A DNA stretch of 18,202 nucleotides from Halococcaceae archaeon (GTDB lineage: Archaea > Halobacteriota > Halobacteria > Halobacteriales > Halalkalicoccaceae): NCBI GenBank assembly GCA_007129135.1, contig SKWB01000067.1, positions 1 to 18,202 on the forward strand, written 5' to 3'. Positions within the stretch are counted from its first letter, which is position 1. Every line of letters begins with the position of its first letter. Position numbers and translations under genes: made by a program. Positions 1-7,213 of this stretch are shown piece by piece. The notes beneath the pieces were generated by a model, which was given only the letters and a program-made list of their open reading frames with translations, did no database searches and was not told where the DNA came from.

Positions 1-380
1 ACGAGCACGTGAACGCGCTGGGCGAGCGCCTGCGATCGGGGCTCGTCGAGATCGTCGCGGACCAGGCACCCTCCTACACCGTCGCCGGGACCGACAGCAT
101 GTTCAAGGTGATATTCACGCGAGAGGGAGCCGCCCAGGACGGTCCCTGTGCCGCGGGCTGCGTTCAGGACCCCGAGTGTGCGTGTTACGAGGCGTGTCCG
201 AAGACGGGGACGGCGACCGCGGGCGCGGAGACGGACCGGTGGCGTCGGCTCTTCTACCACGAGATGAAAGAGCGGGGAGTGTTGCTGAGCCAGAACCAGT
301 TCGAGTCCCAGTTCGTCGGCTACGGTCACACCGAGGAGGACGTCGAGACGACGCTCGAAGCCTACAAACACGCGCTGTAG
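1..380 (+). CDS. hemL: glutamate-1-semialdehyde 2,1-aminomutase, C-terminal part (5' truncated by window edge)
   Basis: This is the 3' end of a gene entering from the left edge; the frame is open from base 3 and ends with TAG at 378-380. HemL is a PLP enzyme that converts glutamate-1-semialdehyde to 5-aminolevulinate, the first committed tetrapyrrole precursor, in the cytoplasm. The visible ~125 residues match the family's C-terminal domain: a stretch with [15 protein letters not shown], then a run containing [19 protein letters not shown] and the closing pattern [13 protein letters not shown], which is typical of HemL tails. The PLP lysine and active site lie outside the window. The GTG at base 9 is internal, not a start. 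A Cys-containing segment ([20 protein letters not shown]) sits between two conserved parts and looks like a lineage-specific insertion. HemC, CobA and HemD of the same pathway are encoded 7.3 kb downstream on the same strand. Confidence 0.9.
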   Translation, partial: EHVNALGERLRSGLVEIVADQAPSYTVAGTDSMFKVIFTREGAAQDGPCAAGCVQDPECACYEACPKTGTATAGAETDRWRRLFYHEMKERGVLLSQNQFESQFVGYGHTEEDVETTLEAYKHAL

Positions 381-701
381 ATCGAACTCACCGGCGTTCG
401 CGTTCGCTCCACACCGCACGCTGGAGACACTGCCGTTCTCGGTGCCGTTGACCGTCGATGTCGGAATCTCCGGCCGCTCGCTGGACGGGGCGATCCGACG
501 CTCGACTCCAGGCTGGTGCTCCCGCCGACCTCTCTCGGACTCGCGTTCCTCGCCCTCACGGCGTCGGTCTTTCACCCGGATCTCGCGGTCTACTACCTGA
601 GCCGGTTTTGCCGGTCGACCCTCACTCGCACGTCGTCGCCCGCGATGTCCGCAGACGCAAGTGCGACGACCAAGTGTCCGAGCGCCGAACATGCAGGTGC
701 G
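381..701. other. 321-bp intergenic stretch between hemL and the PRC-barrel gene
   Basis: I see no convincing gene here. The frame of the downstream PRC-barrel gene stays open upstream to a GTG at 516 and would add a hydrophobic stretch (LGLAFLALTASVF) followed by a Ser/Thr-rich segment. However, the conserved part of the family begins at the ATG at 702, so I treat the extension as chance open frame in GC-rich DNA. There is no clear poly-T terminator after hemL and no strong TATA box 25-30 bp before 702. Confidence 0.5.
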
Positions 702-974
702 ATGGCACACAACTTCACCGAGGACGACGAGGGCAAGAAAGTCGTAGACGAGGCCGGCGAGGAAGTCGGCGTCGTAACGAACGTCGAGCACGGCACCGCG
801 CACGTCGAACCCGACCCCGGGATCACCGACACGATCAGCGCCAAACTCGGCTGGGGTGACCGCGACGAGGACACGTACCCGCTGCAGGAGGAGTCGGTCG
901 AGTCCGTCACCGACGACGAGGTCCGACTCGGCTCCCTCGACACGGGCACGACCGGAACGGCCGGCACCCACTAG
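702..974 (+). CDS. PRC-barrel domain protein
   Basis: This is a 90-residue acidic protein. Residues ~3-80 fit the haloarchaeal PRC-barrel-type family: FTEDDEGKKVVDEAGEEVG, then GVVTNVEHGTAHVEPDPG, a KLGWGDRDEDTYPL segment, and a closing VTDDEVRLG. PRC barrels are small beta-barrels found in photosynthetic reaction-centre H subunits and in RimM; in haloarchaea they occur as short stand-alone cytoplasmic proteins whose precise role is unknown. The ATG at 702 is chosen because the family similarity starts directly there; an upstream GTG at 516 in the same frame would add 62 non-conserved residues. The gene stands alone between hemL and the toxin-antitoxin locus and is followed by a T-run that probably ends its transcript. 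The low-complexity tail (TGTTGTAGT) is not conserved-looking. Family assignment is good; function is unknown. Confidence 0.8.
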   Translation: MAHNFTEDDEGKKVVDEAGEEVGVVTNVEHGTAHVEPDPGITDTISAKLGWGDRDEDTYPLQEESVESVTDDEVRLGSLDTGTTGTAGTH

Positions 975-996
975 GCTATCGCGCCGCGGTCTCGAG

Positions 997-1002
997 TTTT
1001 TT
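997..1002 (+). terminator. poly-T tract, probable archaeal terminator
   Basis: Six consecutive T residues lie 22 bp after the PRC-barrel stop codon, in a sequence otherwise poor in T. Archaeal RNA polymerase terminates on T-runs without needing a hairpin. No strong stem-loop is seen directly in front. Confidence 0.5.
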
Positions 1003-1090
1003 CACGCAGCAGGTTGGGGAACGACCGGTGGAGACCGATCCATAGACGGAAACGGCGGCCGGGATCGAACGCGGGGAGATACACCTAATA

Positions 1091-1115
1091 CATACGAAGA
1101 CGTATAATACGTATG
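1091..1115 (+). promoter_or_regulatory. palindromic operator overlapping the antitoxin start codon
   Basis: Bases 1100-1112 form a perfect inverted repeat, ACGTAT-A-ATACGT. An outer pair, CATACG at 1091-1096 and CGTATG at 1110-1115, brackets it, and a further CGTAT half-site falls at 1101-1105, so three or four overlapping half-sites fill 25 bp. The right half includes the ATG at 1113. A TATA-like CTAATAC lies at 1085-1091, 22-28 bp before the ATG, so the transcript is probably leaderless and a protein bound here would cover the initiation site. The natural candidate is the winged-helix protein encoded immediately downstream (autorepression); this is inference. Confidence 0.65.
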
Positions 1116-1469
1116 CCGATCGACATCGAAACGTTCGAATCCGCCCCGGAGGATCGTCTCAGGCGGAGCGATACGACCAACGCCGAACGGGTCATGCGAT
1201 TTCTCGGAGCGAACCCCGACCAGGCGTTCACCCAAGGGGAGATCAGTGAACGGACCGGTGTGAAGACCGGGAGCATCAGCGTTGTCCTCTCGCGTCTGGA
1301 GAAAAGGGGACTCGTTCGTCACCGCGGGCACTACTGGGCGCTCGGCGAGGAGGCCGATCTCTCGTCGTACACGGATCTGGGCGAGAGTACCCGTACCGCC
1401 AACGAGCGGTTCGGCGAGGAGGACATGGACGAGTGGCTGGAGTACGCGGTCGACGAGGACGAGCAGTGA
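1113..1469 (+). CDS. winged-helix (MarR-like) DNA-binding protein, putative antitoxin and autoregulator
   Basis: This is a 118-residue acidic protein. Residues ~23-75 form a winged helix-turn-helix: an initial helix (NAERVMRFLGANP), the HTH (FTQGEISERTGVKTGSISVVLSRLEKRGLV) and a short wing (RHRGHYWAL). The segment from ~85 on is strongly acidic and ends in YAVDEDEQ, a form suited to neutralising a basic toxin surface. The next gene encodes a PemK/MazF-like toxin 58 bp downstream, and a palindrome overlaps this gene's own start codon, so I infer an antitoxin that binds DNA through the winged helix and the toxin through its tail. Classical MazE antitoxins use an AbrB-type fold, so this would be a non-classical antitoxin. 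Similar MarR-type/PemK pairs are annotated in haloarchaea. A simple regulator unrelated to toxicity is the alternative. Confidence 0.75.
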   Translation: MPIDIETFESAPEDRLRRSDTTNAERVMRFLGANPDQAFTQGEISERTGVKTGSISVVLSRLEKRGLVRHRGHYWALGEEADLSSYTDLGESTRTANERFGEEDMDEWLEYAVDEDEQ

Positions 1470-1474
1470 GCTAC

Positions 1475-1550
1475 ACCGTCGGCTGTAACCCTGCGAAGAC
1501 TCTCGACGTCACGGGTGATCGATACGCTTGAACGACGGACAGCCGACGGT
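1475..1550 (+). repeat. 12-bp perfect inverted repeat enclosing the toxin start codon
   Basis: ACCGTCGGCTGT at 1475-1486 and its exact reverse complement ACAGCCGACGGT at 1539-1550 are separated by 52 bp. With two further matching positions beyond one mismatch, the arms pair at 14 of 15. The left arm starts 5 bp after the antitoxin stop; the right arm is codons 4-8 of the toxin gene. In the mRNA the loop would contain the toxin's TTG start. Confidence 0.7.
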
Positions 1551-1890
1551 ATACGCCAGAGGCGACGCCGTCTGGGGGCCGGACCCGTTCAAAACCACCG
1601 AGGCTCCCCGGCCCTGGCTGATCCTCAATAACGACGGGCACCCGTTTCTCGGTGAGGAGTACATGACCGTCACCCTGACCACGACTCCACACGACGGGAC
1701 GGTCCCTATCGACGACGCCGACTGGGTCGACGGTGGTATGCCGCGACGAAGCTACGCCTCACCGTGGTCGATCGCCTCTCCGAAACACGAAGCGCTCGTC
1801 CGCCGCCAGGGTCACCTCCGGGAAGCGTTCGTTCGTCGTGTGATCGAGGCGACGTGGGCGTACCTCGAACCACCGTCGACCGACGAGTAG
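1528..1890 (+). CDS. PemK/MazF-like type II toxin (putative mRNA endoribonuclease)
   Basis: This is a 120-residue protein resembling the PemK/MazF/CcdB-fold family, which cuts RNA at short sequences and is neutralised by a cognate antitoxin. Features seen: a first strand VYARGDAVWGPDPF (residues 8-21), the RPWLILNN segment (28-35) corresponding to the family's RPxLV strand with its conserved Arg, a Thr-rich strand (MTVTLTTT, ~46-53) where the catalytic Thr/Ser is expected, then the S..SPWSI segment and GHL.EAFVRRVIEATWAYL at the C-terminus. The start is TTG at 1528: the frame has a stop at 1516-1518 and no ATG or GTG before the conserved region. A weak start and an enclosing inverted repeat suggest low toxin synthesis relative to the antitoxin. 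It converges with the sulfatase gene, 17 bp away. Confidence 0.75.
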   Translation: MNDGQPTVYARGDAVWGPDPFKTTEAPRPWLILNNDGHPFLGEEYMTVTLTTTPHDGTVPIDDADWVDGGMPRRSYASPWSIASPKHEALVRRQGHLREAFVRRVIEATWAYLEPPSTDE

Positions 1891-1907
1891 CACGGGTTCG
1901 CTCCCGA

Positions 1908-3332
1908 TCAGCCGAGGACGTTCCCCGTCCACCGGGCGATCGGGTCCCCGGTCCGCTCCATCCACCCGAGCAGGCGTCGCTCGTGCTCTCGCCGCACCCC
2001 CGCGTACGCCGGGTGGTCGACGAGGTTCCGGAGCTCGTGGGGATCGGCGTGCAGGTCGTAGAGTTCGTTTCTATCAGGAGAGTTGTAGACGAACTTGTAC
2101 TCCTCAGTCCGGACCATCCGCTGGCTGTAGAGGCCGAACTCGTCGCCGTGGTACTGGGCGTAGACCGATTCGCGCCAGTCTTCCGGCACTTCGCCGGAGA
2201 GCAGCGGCCGGAGGCTCCGACCGTGGACCTCGGGGACCGCCGCACCCGCGAGGTCGAGGAACGTCGGCATCAGGTCGACCAGCGAGACGAACGCGTCGCA
2301 GGTGCGGGATTCGACGCCGGCTCCCATCGCGGCGAGCGGGACGTGGTAGGTCTCCTCGTACATCAGCGGCCCCTTGTTGAACTGGCGGTGGCTGCCCGTG
2401 AAGTCGCCGTGATCAGAGGCGTGGAGGACGAGGGTCTCGTCCATCCCGTGCTCGGCGAGCGCGTCGAGGATCCGCCCGACCTGGTCGTCGATCAGCGTCA
2501 CGAAGCCGAAGTAGCGAGCGACCGCCCGCGACCACGTCTCCCAGTCGAACTCCGCGACGCCCCTGTACTGGAGGTAGTTCTCGTGGACCTGGGGCTTCCC
2601 GTCGAACGTCTCGGCGAACGTCGGCCAGGGCTCGATCTCTCCCGGATCGTACATCGAGGCGTAGGGCTCCGGGACGACGTAGGGGTGGTGTGGGCCGAGG
2701 AAGTCGGTCCGGTGGAAGAAGGGCTTCTCACCGCTGCCCTCCGCGAGTCCCTCGATCCGTTCGATCGTCCGCTCGGCGAGGTAGTACGCCCGCGTGGCCT
2801 CGACCGGGACCGGCGTCTCCGCCGCGATGAGCGTCGGGTCCTCGTCGTAGTCGACCGTGATCGGGTCGATCAGCTCCGTCTCCTCCATCGGGTGGCCGAG
2901 GCGTTCTCGGTACTCTCGGAACGCCCGGTCGATGTCGTCGTGGTGGACGTCGCTGCCGCCCAGGTAGCGAAACCCGAAGTCGTCCGGAACCTGGTCCCGT
3001 CCCACGTGCCACTTCCCCAGATAGGTGTTCTCGTAGCCGGCCTCGGCCAGGCCCTCGCCGAGCGTCGGGAGATCGGGAGGGAAGTTCGGCTGGAGCGCGT
3101 CGGCCTCGTGGGAGTTGTTGAGCATCCCGTGGGCGTGCGGGAAGAGCCCCGAGAGCAGCGAGGCGCGGGCGCTCGTACAGATGCTGATCGGGGTGTACGC
3201 ACGGGTGAACCGGATCCCCTCCTCGGCGATCCGATCGAGGTTCGACGTGTTCACCTCCAACCCGTCCGGTGCGGTGAGGTCGTAGCGCTCCTGATCGGTG
3301 AGCACCAACAGGACGTCCGGCCGATCGATCAT
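1908..3332 (-). CDS. Cys-type (formylglycine) sulfatase family hydrolase
   Basis: This is a 474-residue alkaline-phosphatase-superfamily hydrolase, the usual length for single-domain sulfatases. Residues 6-16 (DVLLVLTDQER) give the metal ligand D13 and Q14. The active-site motif is C52-T-S-A-R56, followed by ASLLSG; Cys would be matured to formylglycine, with Ser in place of the more usual Pro. GKWHVG supplies K107 and H109, FLGPHHPY (~211-218) the next His, and SDHG (D307-H308) the distal metal ligands, followed by a KGPLMYEE segment typical of choline-sulfatase/heparan-sulfamidase-like members. The C-terminal KFVYNSPDRNELYDLHADPHELRNL is also characteristic. The substrate is unknown. It has no signal peptide, so it is likely cytoplasmic. 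It lies 22 bp downstream of the Thr-type paralogue, probably co-transcribed. A GAGGG Shine-Dalgarno-like element lies 6 bp before the ATG inside a small intergenic hairpin. Confidence 0.85.
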   Translation of the reverse strand: MIDRPDVLLVLTDQERYDLTAPDGLEVNTSNLDRIAEEGIRFTRAYTPISICTSARASLLSGLFPHAHGMLNNSHEADALQPNFPPDLPTLGEGLAEAGYENTYLGKWHVGRDQVPDDFGFRYLGGSDVHHDDIDRAFREYRERLGHPMEETELIDPITVDYDEDPTLIAAETPVPVEATRAYYLAERTIERIEGLAEGSGEKPFFHRTDFLGPHHPYVVPEPYASMYDPGEIEPWPTFAETFDGKPQVHENYLQYRGVAEFDWETWSRAVARYFGFVTLIDDQVGRILDALAEHGMDETLVLHASDHGDFTGSHRQFNKGPLMYEETYHVPLAAMGAGVESRTCDAFVSLVDLMPTFLDLAGAAVPEVHGRSLRPLLSGEVPEDWRESVYAQYHGDEFGLYSQRMVRTEEYKFVYNSPDRNELYDLHADPHELRNLVDHPAYAGVRREHERRLLGWMERTGDPIARWTGNVLG

Positions 3333-3338
3333 ACCGTT

Positions 3339-3354
3339 CCCTCGGGAGCGAGGG
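3339..3354 (-). promoter_or_regulatory. small hairpin over the ribosome-binding site between the two sulfatase genes
   Basis: In the 22-bp gap the plus strand reads CCCTC-GGGAGC-GAGGG, a perfect 5-bp stem with a 6-nt loop. In the minus-strand transcript the 3' arm is the GAGGG that sits 6 nt before the downstream sulfatase ATG. It could limit translation initiation of that gene; the stem is short and may be chance. Confidence 0.4.
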
Positions 3355-4803
3355 TCAAAGGTACCCGAGTTCCCGGAGCCGCTGTTCGGTCGCGTCGGTC
3401 ATCTCCACCGAGCCGTCGGCCGCGGCGTGGTCGAACGAGTCGGCCCAGGCGTCGAGCGCGTCGCCGAGGTCCCGTGCGAGCGCACGCTCCTCCTCGGCGA
3501 GGTTCAACCGTTCCGCGGGGTCCTCGCGGAGGTCGTAGAGCTCGACCAGGCCGTCGGAGCCGCGGATCAGCTTGTGCTCTTCCGTTCGGATCGCACGCAG
3601 CGAGCGCTCGAACATCCCCTTCTCCGGGACCGACCCGAAACGCGCTTCGAGCGTCGCCCTGTCCGGCTGGGGCGAGACGTACTCCGCGATCACCTCGCTC
3701 CGCGGCTCGTCGTCACTCGTCGGGTGGAACGACCGGCCCTGGTACTGCTCGCGTGGGGCGTCGATCCCCGCCTCGTCCGCGAGCGTCGGCGGCAGGTCGA
3801 CCAGCTGGACCAGCTCCTCGCGCCGGCTACCGCCGTCGAACGCGCCACCCGCCACCACGAGCGGGACGTGGATCGTCGTCTCGTAGAGGTTGTACTGGTG
3901 GCCGAACAGGCCGTGTTCGCCGACGTTCTCGCCGTGGTCGCTCGTCACGACGAGGACCGTGTCCTCCCACTCGCCGGCGGACTCGAGCGCGTCGCGGATC
4001 TCGCCAATCCGGTCGTCCAGGTAGGCGATCTCGCCGCGGTAGAGCGCACGGAGGATCCGAAACTCGTGCTCGGTGAGCGTGTACTCCTCCACGTCGAACG
4101 CCCGCGGGTCCTGCCTGACCGCGAGCGCCTCCTCGTAGCTCGTCCCCTCCGGTAACCGGTCCTCGACGTACTCGCGCGGCGGCCGGTAGTCGATGTGCGG
4201 CTCGATGCAGTTGACGAGCGCGAAGAAGGGTCGGTCGTCGGCTCTGGAGTCGAGCCACGAGCGAACCCGTTTCACCGTGCGCTTCGCGCCGTCGTCGCCG
4301 TACCGGTGGGTGTACTGGGCGTAGGCCGCGTTGAGCGCGTTCTTCACGGGGTTGCCCGAGAAGAGCTCCCGGCGGACGGCGCGGGTCTTCCCCGCGAGCG
4401 TCTTCTGGCGGATCACGTCGCCGAAGTCCGCACCCTCCTCGGTGAACTGCCAGCCCTTCTTGAGCGACTCGAAGCCCCGGTCGAAGCCGAACTCGGCGGT
4501 GATCCAGGTGTTGTTCGAGAAGCCGACGGTCTCGTAGCCAGCGCGCGAGAACGTCTCCGCGAGCGTCTCCAGTCCGGCGTCGAGGTAGGTGTGACCGCCG
4601 TGTGCGCCGTGTCTCGACGGGTAGGTGCCCGTAAGGAGCGAGGCGTGGGAGGGGAGCGTCCACGGCGCGGCCGAGAAGGCGTTCGTGAACTCCGATCCCT
4701 CGCTCGCGAGCCGCGAGAGCGTCGGCGTGAGTTCGGTCGCCGGGACCGTCTCCTCGGCTCTCGTGGTGTCCATCACCACGACGACCGCGTTCGTCCCCGT
4801 CAT
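3355..4803 (-). CDS. sulfatase-fold hydrolase with Thr in the nucleophile position
   Basis: This is a 482-residue alkaline-phosphatase-superfamily protein annotatable as a sulfatase, ending with the family-typical EQRLRELGYL. The N-terminal strand AVVVVMDTTRA supplies D12. At the CxPxR site it reads T49-L-P-S-H53-ASLLTG, so Thr replaces the formylglycine Cys and His replaces the Arg. The GKWH region reads GFSNNTW, so the usual Lys/His pair is also absent. SDHGENVGEHGLFGH supplies the distal Asp-His metal ligands. In this superfamily a Thr nucleophile is used by phosphodiesterases and phosphonate hydrolases, so sulfate-ester cleavage should not be assumed; haloarchaeal proteins with WTLPSH motifs are common. 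The ATG at 4801-4803 is preceded by GGGAGG 3 nt upstream. The 148-bp gap before it has no unmistakable TATA box, so co-transcription with otsAB is possible. Confidence 0.8.
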   Translation of the reverse strand: MTGTNAVVVVMDTTRAEETVPATELTPTLSRLASEGSEFTNAFSAAPWTLPSHASLLTGTYPSRHGAHGGHTYLDAGLETLAETFSRAGYETVGFSNNTWITAEFGFDRGFESLKKGWQFTEEGADFGDVIRQKTLAGKTRAVRRELFSGNPVKNALNAAYAQYTHRYGDDGAKRTVKRVRSWLDSRADDRPFFALVNCIEPHIDYRPPREYVEDRLPEGTSYEEALAVRQDPRAFDVEEYTLTEHEFRILRALYRGEIAYLDDRIGEIRDALESAGEWEDTVLVVTSDHGENVGEHGLFGHQYNLYETTIHVPLVVAGGAFDGGSRREELVQLVDLPPTLADEAGIDAPREQYQGRSFHPTSDDEPRSEVIAEYVSPQPDRATLEARFGSVPEKGMFERSLRAIRTEEHKLIRGSDGLVELYDLREDPAERLNLAEEERALARDLGDALDAWADSFDHAAADGSVEMTDATEQRLRELGYL

Positions 4804-4951
4804 CGTCCTCCCGGGCCGCCCTCGCGTCCCGGTTCACGCCGACCGCCCCGGTTCCACCAGCCGTTATCACGTCCCGTCACACAGCGAGCGTGCATAGATC
4901 GATCGAACGACACGTGTGGGGATACCGGACTTGCTGGCGTGTGCAGGGCTC

Positions 4952-5734
4952 TCAGTCGGTGAGGTGTCCCGACGCGCCGTTTGCGAGCCACTCGAGCAGC
5001 GCGGTCACGGCCTCGGTATCCGGAAGCCGGTGCTCGGCGGCGGTCTCGCCGTCGCCGACGTGGACCGACACCCCCTCGTCGAGCGTCCGGAAGACCGACT
5101 CGTCGGTCGTGTCGTCGCCGAGGTAGGCCGTCGTCCACGGGTCGGGAGTCCGGTCCTGGAGCAGCGACACCGCCTGGCCCTTCTCCCACTCGACGGCCGG
5201 CCGGAGTTCGACCGACTGTTTCCCCGAGGCCGTCCTGATCCCCTCGCGCTCGTCGGTCTCGTGCCGGAGCAGCCGCCGCACCGACCGCGCGGTCTCCTCG
5301 CTCGCCTCGCGGTAGTGGACCGTCGCGGTGAGCCCCTTCCGCTCGACGAGCACCCGGTCGCCCATCACGGACTCGACCACGTCACAGAGCCGGTCGATCT
5401 CCCCCTCTCGCCGCTCCGCGATCGGGTGGGCGACCCGCCCGTCGCCCGTCTCCAGTTCCAGGCCGTGGTTTCCCGCGTACGCGATCCCGTCGATCCCGAT
5501 TCGATCCCGGAGGTCCGAGAGCGCCCGCCCGCTGACGACGCCGACGCGCACCCGCTCGCGCTCGCCGAGCAGTCGGAGCGCCCGTTCGTTCTCCGTCGGG
5601 AGCGTCGGGGCGTCGGGGTCGGTCTCGATCGGCGAGAGCGTCCCGTCGAAGTCGGTACAGAACAGCAGGCCGCCGCCCCTGGAGAGCGCGCATTCGAAGG
5701 CGTCGTAGACGTCGTGACCCGTTCGTCCCTGCAC
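4952..5734 (-). CDS. otsB: trehalose-6-phosphate phosphatase
   Basis: This is a 260-residue HAD-superfamily phosphatase that removes phosphate from trehalose 6-phosphate to give trehalose. HAD motif I is D28-F-D30-GTL, with D28 the nucleophile; motif II is S68-G-R70; the AGNHGLE segment (87-93) is characteristic of OtsB; the GKQSVELRP segment gives K172; motif IV is G206-D-D208-TTD211E. The length is typical for the family. The start is a GTG at 5732-5734, three bases after the otsA stop, so the two genes are almost certainly translated from one message. The ATGs further in would cut off motif I. The gene lies 148 bp upstream of the sulfatase pair in the same orientation. The assignment is firm. 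Confidence 0.92.
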   Translation of the reverse strand: MQGRTGHDVYDAFECALSRGGGLLFCTDFDGTLSPIETDPDAPTLPTENERALRLLGERERVRVGVVSGRALSDLRDRIGIDGIAYAGNHGLELETGDGRVAHPIAERREGEIDRLCDVVESVMGDRVLVERKGLTATVHYREASEETARSVRRLLRHETDEREGIRTASGKQSVELRPAVEWEKGQAVSLLQDRTPDPWTTAYLGDDTTDESVFRTLDEGVSVHVGDGETAAEHRLPDTEAVTALLEWLANGASGHLTD

Positions 5735-5737
5735 GTC

Positions 5738-7213
5738 TCAGCCCCGGATCGTCGCGGCCGTCTCGAAGAGCTCGTCCATCCAGCTCTCGAGGTCGTTCTC
5801 GAAGACGACCCGACGCAGCGCGTCCATGCGCTCTTGTCGCTCCCTCGCGCCCATCCCGAGCGCCTCCTCGATCGCGTCGGCGAACGTCTCGGTCGCGTAG
5901 GGGTTGATCGAGACCGCCTGCTCGCCGAGCAGTTCGTGTGCACCGGCGAGTTCGCTCAACACGAGCACCCCGTTGCCGTCCACCTGCGCGGCGACGTACT
6001 CCTGGGCGACGAGGTTCATCCCGTCACAGACCGGGCTCACGAGCGCACAGTCGGCGTGGCGGTAGAGCCCGGCGAGCTCGTGCTCTCCGAGGTACTCCTC
6101 CAGGTGCACGATCGGTTCCCAGCCGTCTACCGCGAACCGGTGGTTGATCCGGGCGACCTCGTCCCGCACCGTGCGGCCCAGGCGCCGGTAAGCGGGGATC
6201 GTGGTCCGGCTCTCGGCGACCTTCTGGACGTACCTCAGCCGGCCACGCCGCTCGGGGTGACGCTCGAAGAGCCGTTCGAGCGCCGCCAGCCGCTCGGGGA
6301 TCCCCTTCGTGTAGTCCAGCCGGTCGACCCCGACGGCGACCCGCTCGTCCGGCCCGATCCCGTGGTCCTCCCTGAACGAGTCCCAGAAGCCGTTCGGGAC
6401 CGACCGCGCCTGCTCGTGACGCCGTTGGGCGTCGACCCCGAGCGGGAACGCCCCGACGGTCGTCGTCTCCCCTCGACATCGCACCGATCCCGCCTCGCGG
6501 TCGACGGTCGCGTCCAGGCCGCTCTCCGCGCAGTCGAGAAACCGCTCGACGTACGACGGCAGGTGGAACGCGAGGAAGTCGTTCGCGAGCAGCCCGTCGA
6601 GGAGCTCCTCGCGCTGTGGAAGCCGCCTGAAGCCGTCCCAGCCCGGCCACGGGATGTGCCAGAACTGCATACAGAAGGCGTCACACTCCTCTTTCACCCG
6701 CCGCGGGGCGAGCGCGAGGTGGTAGTCCTGGAACCAGACCGTGGTGTCCTCGTCGGCCGTGTCGACGGCCGCCTCGGCGAACCGTTCGTTCACGTCCCGG
6801 TAGCGGTCGAAGTACCGCTCGGCGTGCTCGACCTTCCAGTTCGCGCCGTGACAGACCGGCCAGAGCACCTGGTTGCTGTAGCCGGCGTAGTACCGCTCCA
6901 CGTCCCGCTCGGAGAGCCAGAGCCGCCTGAGCGTGTACGACGGGTCGTCCGGCGGCACCCGCACACGCCCCGTCTCGTCCGTGACCGACTCGTCGGCGTC
7001 GCCGTCGCCCCACGCGATCCACGTGCCGTCGGTCGTCCGCATCACCGGATCGAGCCCGGCGGTCAGCCCTCCGGCGGGCTCGTCGACCGAGAGTTCGCCG
7101 TCCGTGCGGTCGTGGCTGTACGGCTGTCGGTTCGAGACGACGACGAGCGAGGACGGCCGCGACGGCCCTCCCGCCGACTCCGCCGTCTCGGCCGCTTCGA
7201 TCGATCGGTTCAT
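5738..7213 (-). CDS. otsA: trehalose-6-phosphate synthase (GT20)
   Basis: This 491-residue glycosyltransferase of family GT20 makes trehalose 6-phosphate from a nucleotide-glucose and glucose 6-phosphate. Seen in order: VVVSNRQPY (R29), the P-A-G48-G49-L loop that binds the donor, WIAWGD, WFQDYHLALAP (the family's HDYHL site), FWHIPWPGWDGFRRLP with AFHLPSYVERFL, FPLGVD, VGVDRLDYTKGIPERL (the R-x4-K pair for the donor phosphates), and VSPVCDGMNLVAQEYVAAQ near the C-terminus. The length is close to the E. coli enzyme's 474 residues plus a short N-terminal extension. The ATG at 7211-7213 overlaps the TGA of the preceding gene. An in-frame reading as far up as 7531 would overlap that gene and is not conserved. 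Together with otsB it forms the trehalose osmolyte pathway. Confidence 0.93.
   Translation of the reverse strand: MNRSIEAAETAESAGGPSRPSSLVVVSNRQPYSHDRTDGELSVDEPAGGLTAGLDPVMRTTDGTWIAWGDGDADESVTDETGRVRVPPDDPSYTLRRLWLSERDVERYYAGYSNQVLWPVCHGANWKVEHAERYFDRYRDVNERFAEAAVDTADEDTTVWFQDYHLALAPRRVKEECDAFCMQFWHIPWPGWDGFRRLPQREELLDGLLANDFLAFHLPSYVERFLDCAESGLDATVDREAGSVRCRGETTTVGAFPLGVDAQRRHEQARSVPNGFWDSFREDHGIGPDERVAVGVDRLDYTKGIPERLAALERLFERHPERRGRLRYVQKVAESRTTIPAYRRLGRTVRDEVARINHRFAVDGWEPIVHLEEYLGEHELAGLYRHADCALVSPVCDGMNLVAQEYVAAQVDGNGVLVLSELAGAHELLGEQAVSINPYATETFADAIEEALGMGARERQERMDALRRVVFENDLESWMDELFETAATIRG

Noticed and set aside
516..701. GTG-started extension of the PRC-barrel gene with a hydrophobic segment
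   Set aside because: Family similarity starts exactly at the ATG at 702. The extension has Ser/Thr-rich filler and no proper signal-peptide structure.
1764..4076. 770-codon open frame antisense to the sulfatase genes
   Set aside because: Arg/Pro/Val-biased composition and no family motifs. Both sulfatases on the other strand have clear catalytic motifs, so this is the mirror of a GC-rich gene.
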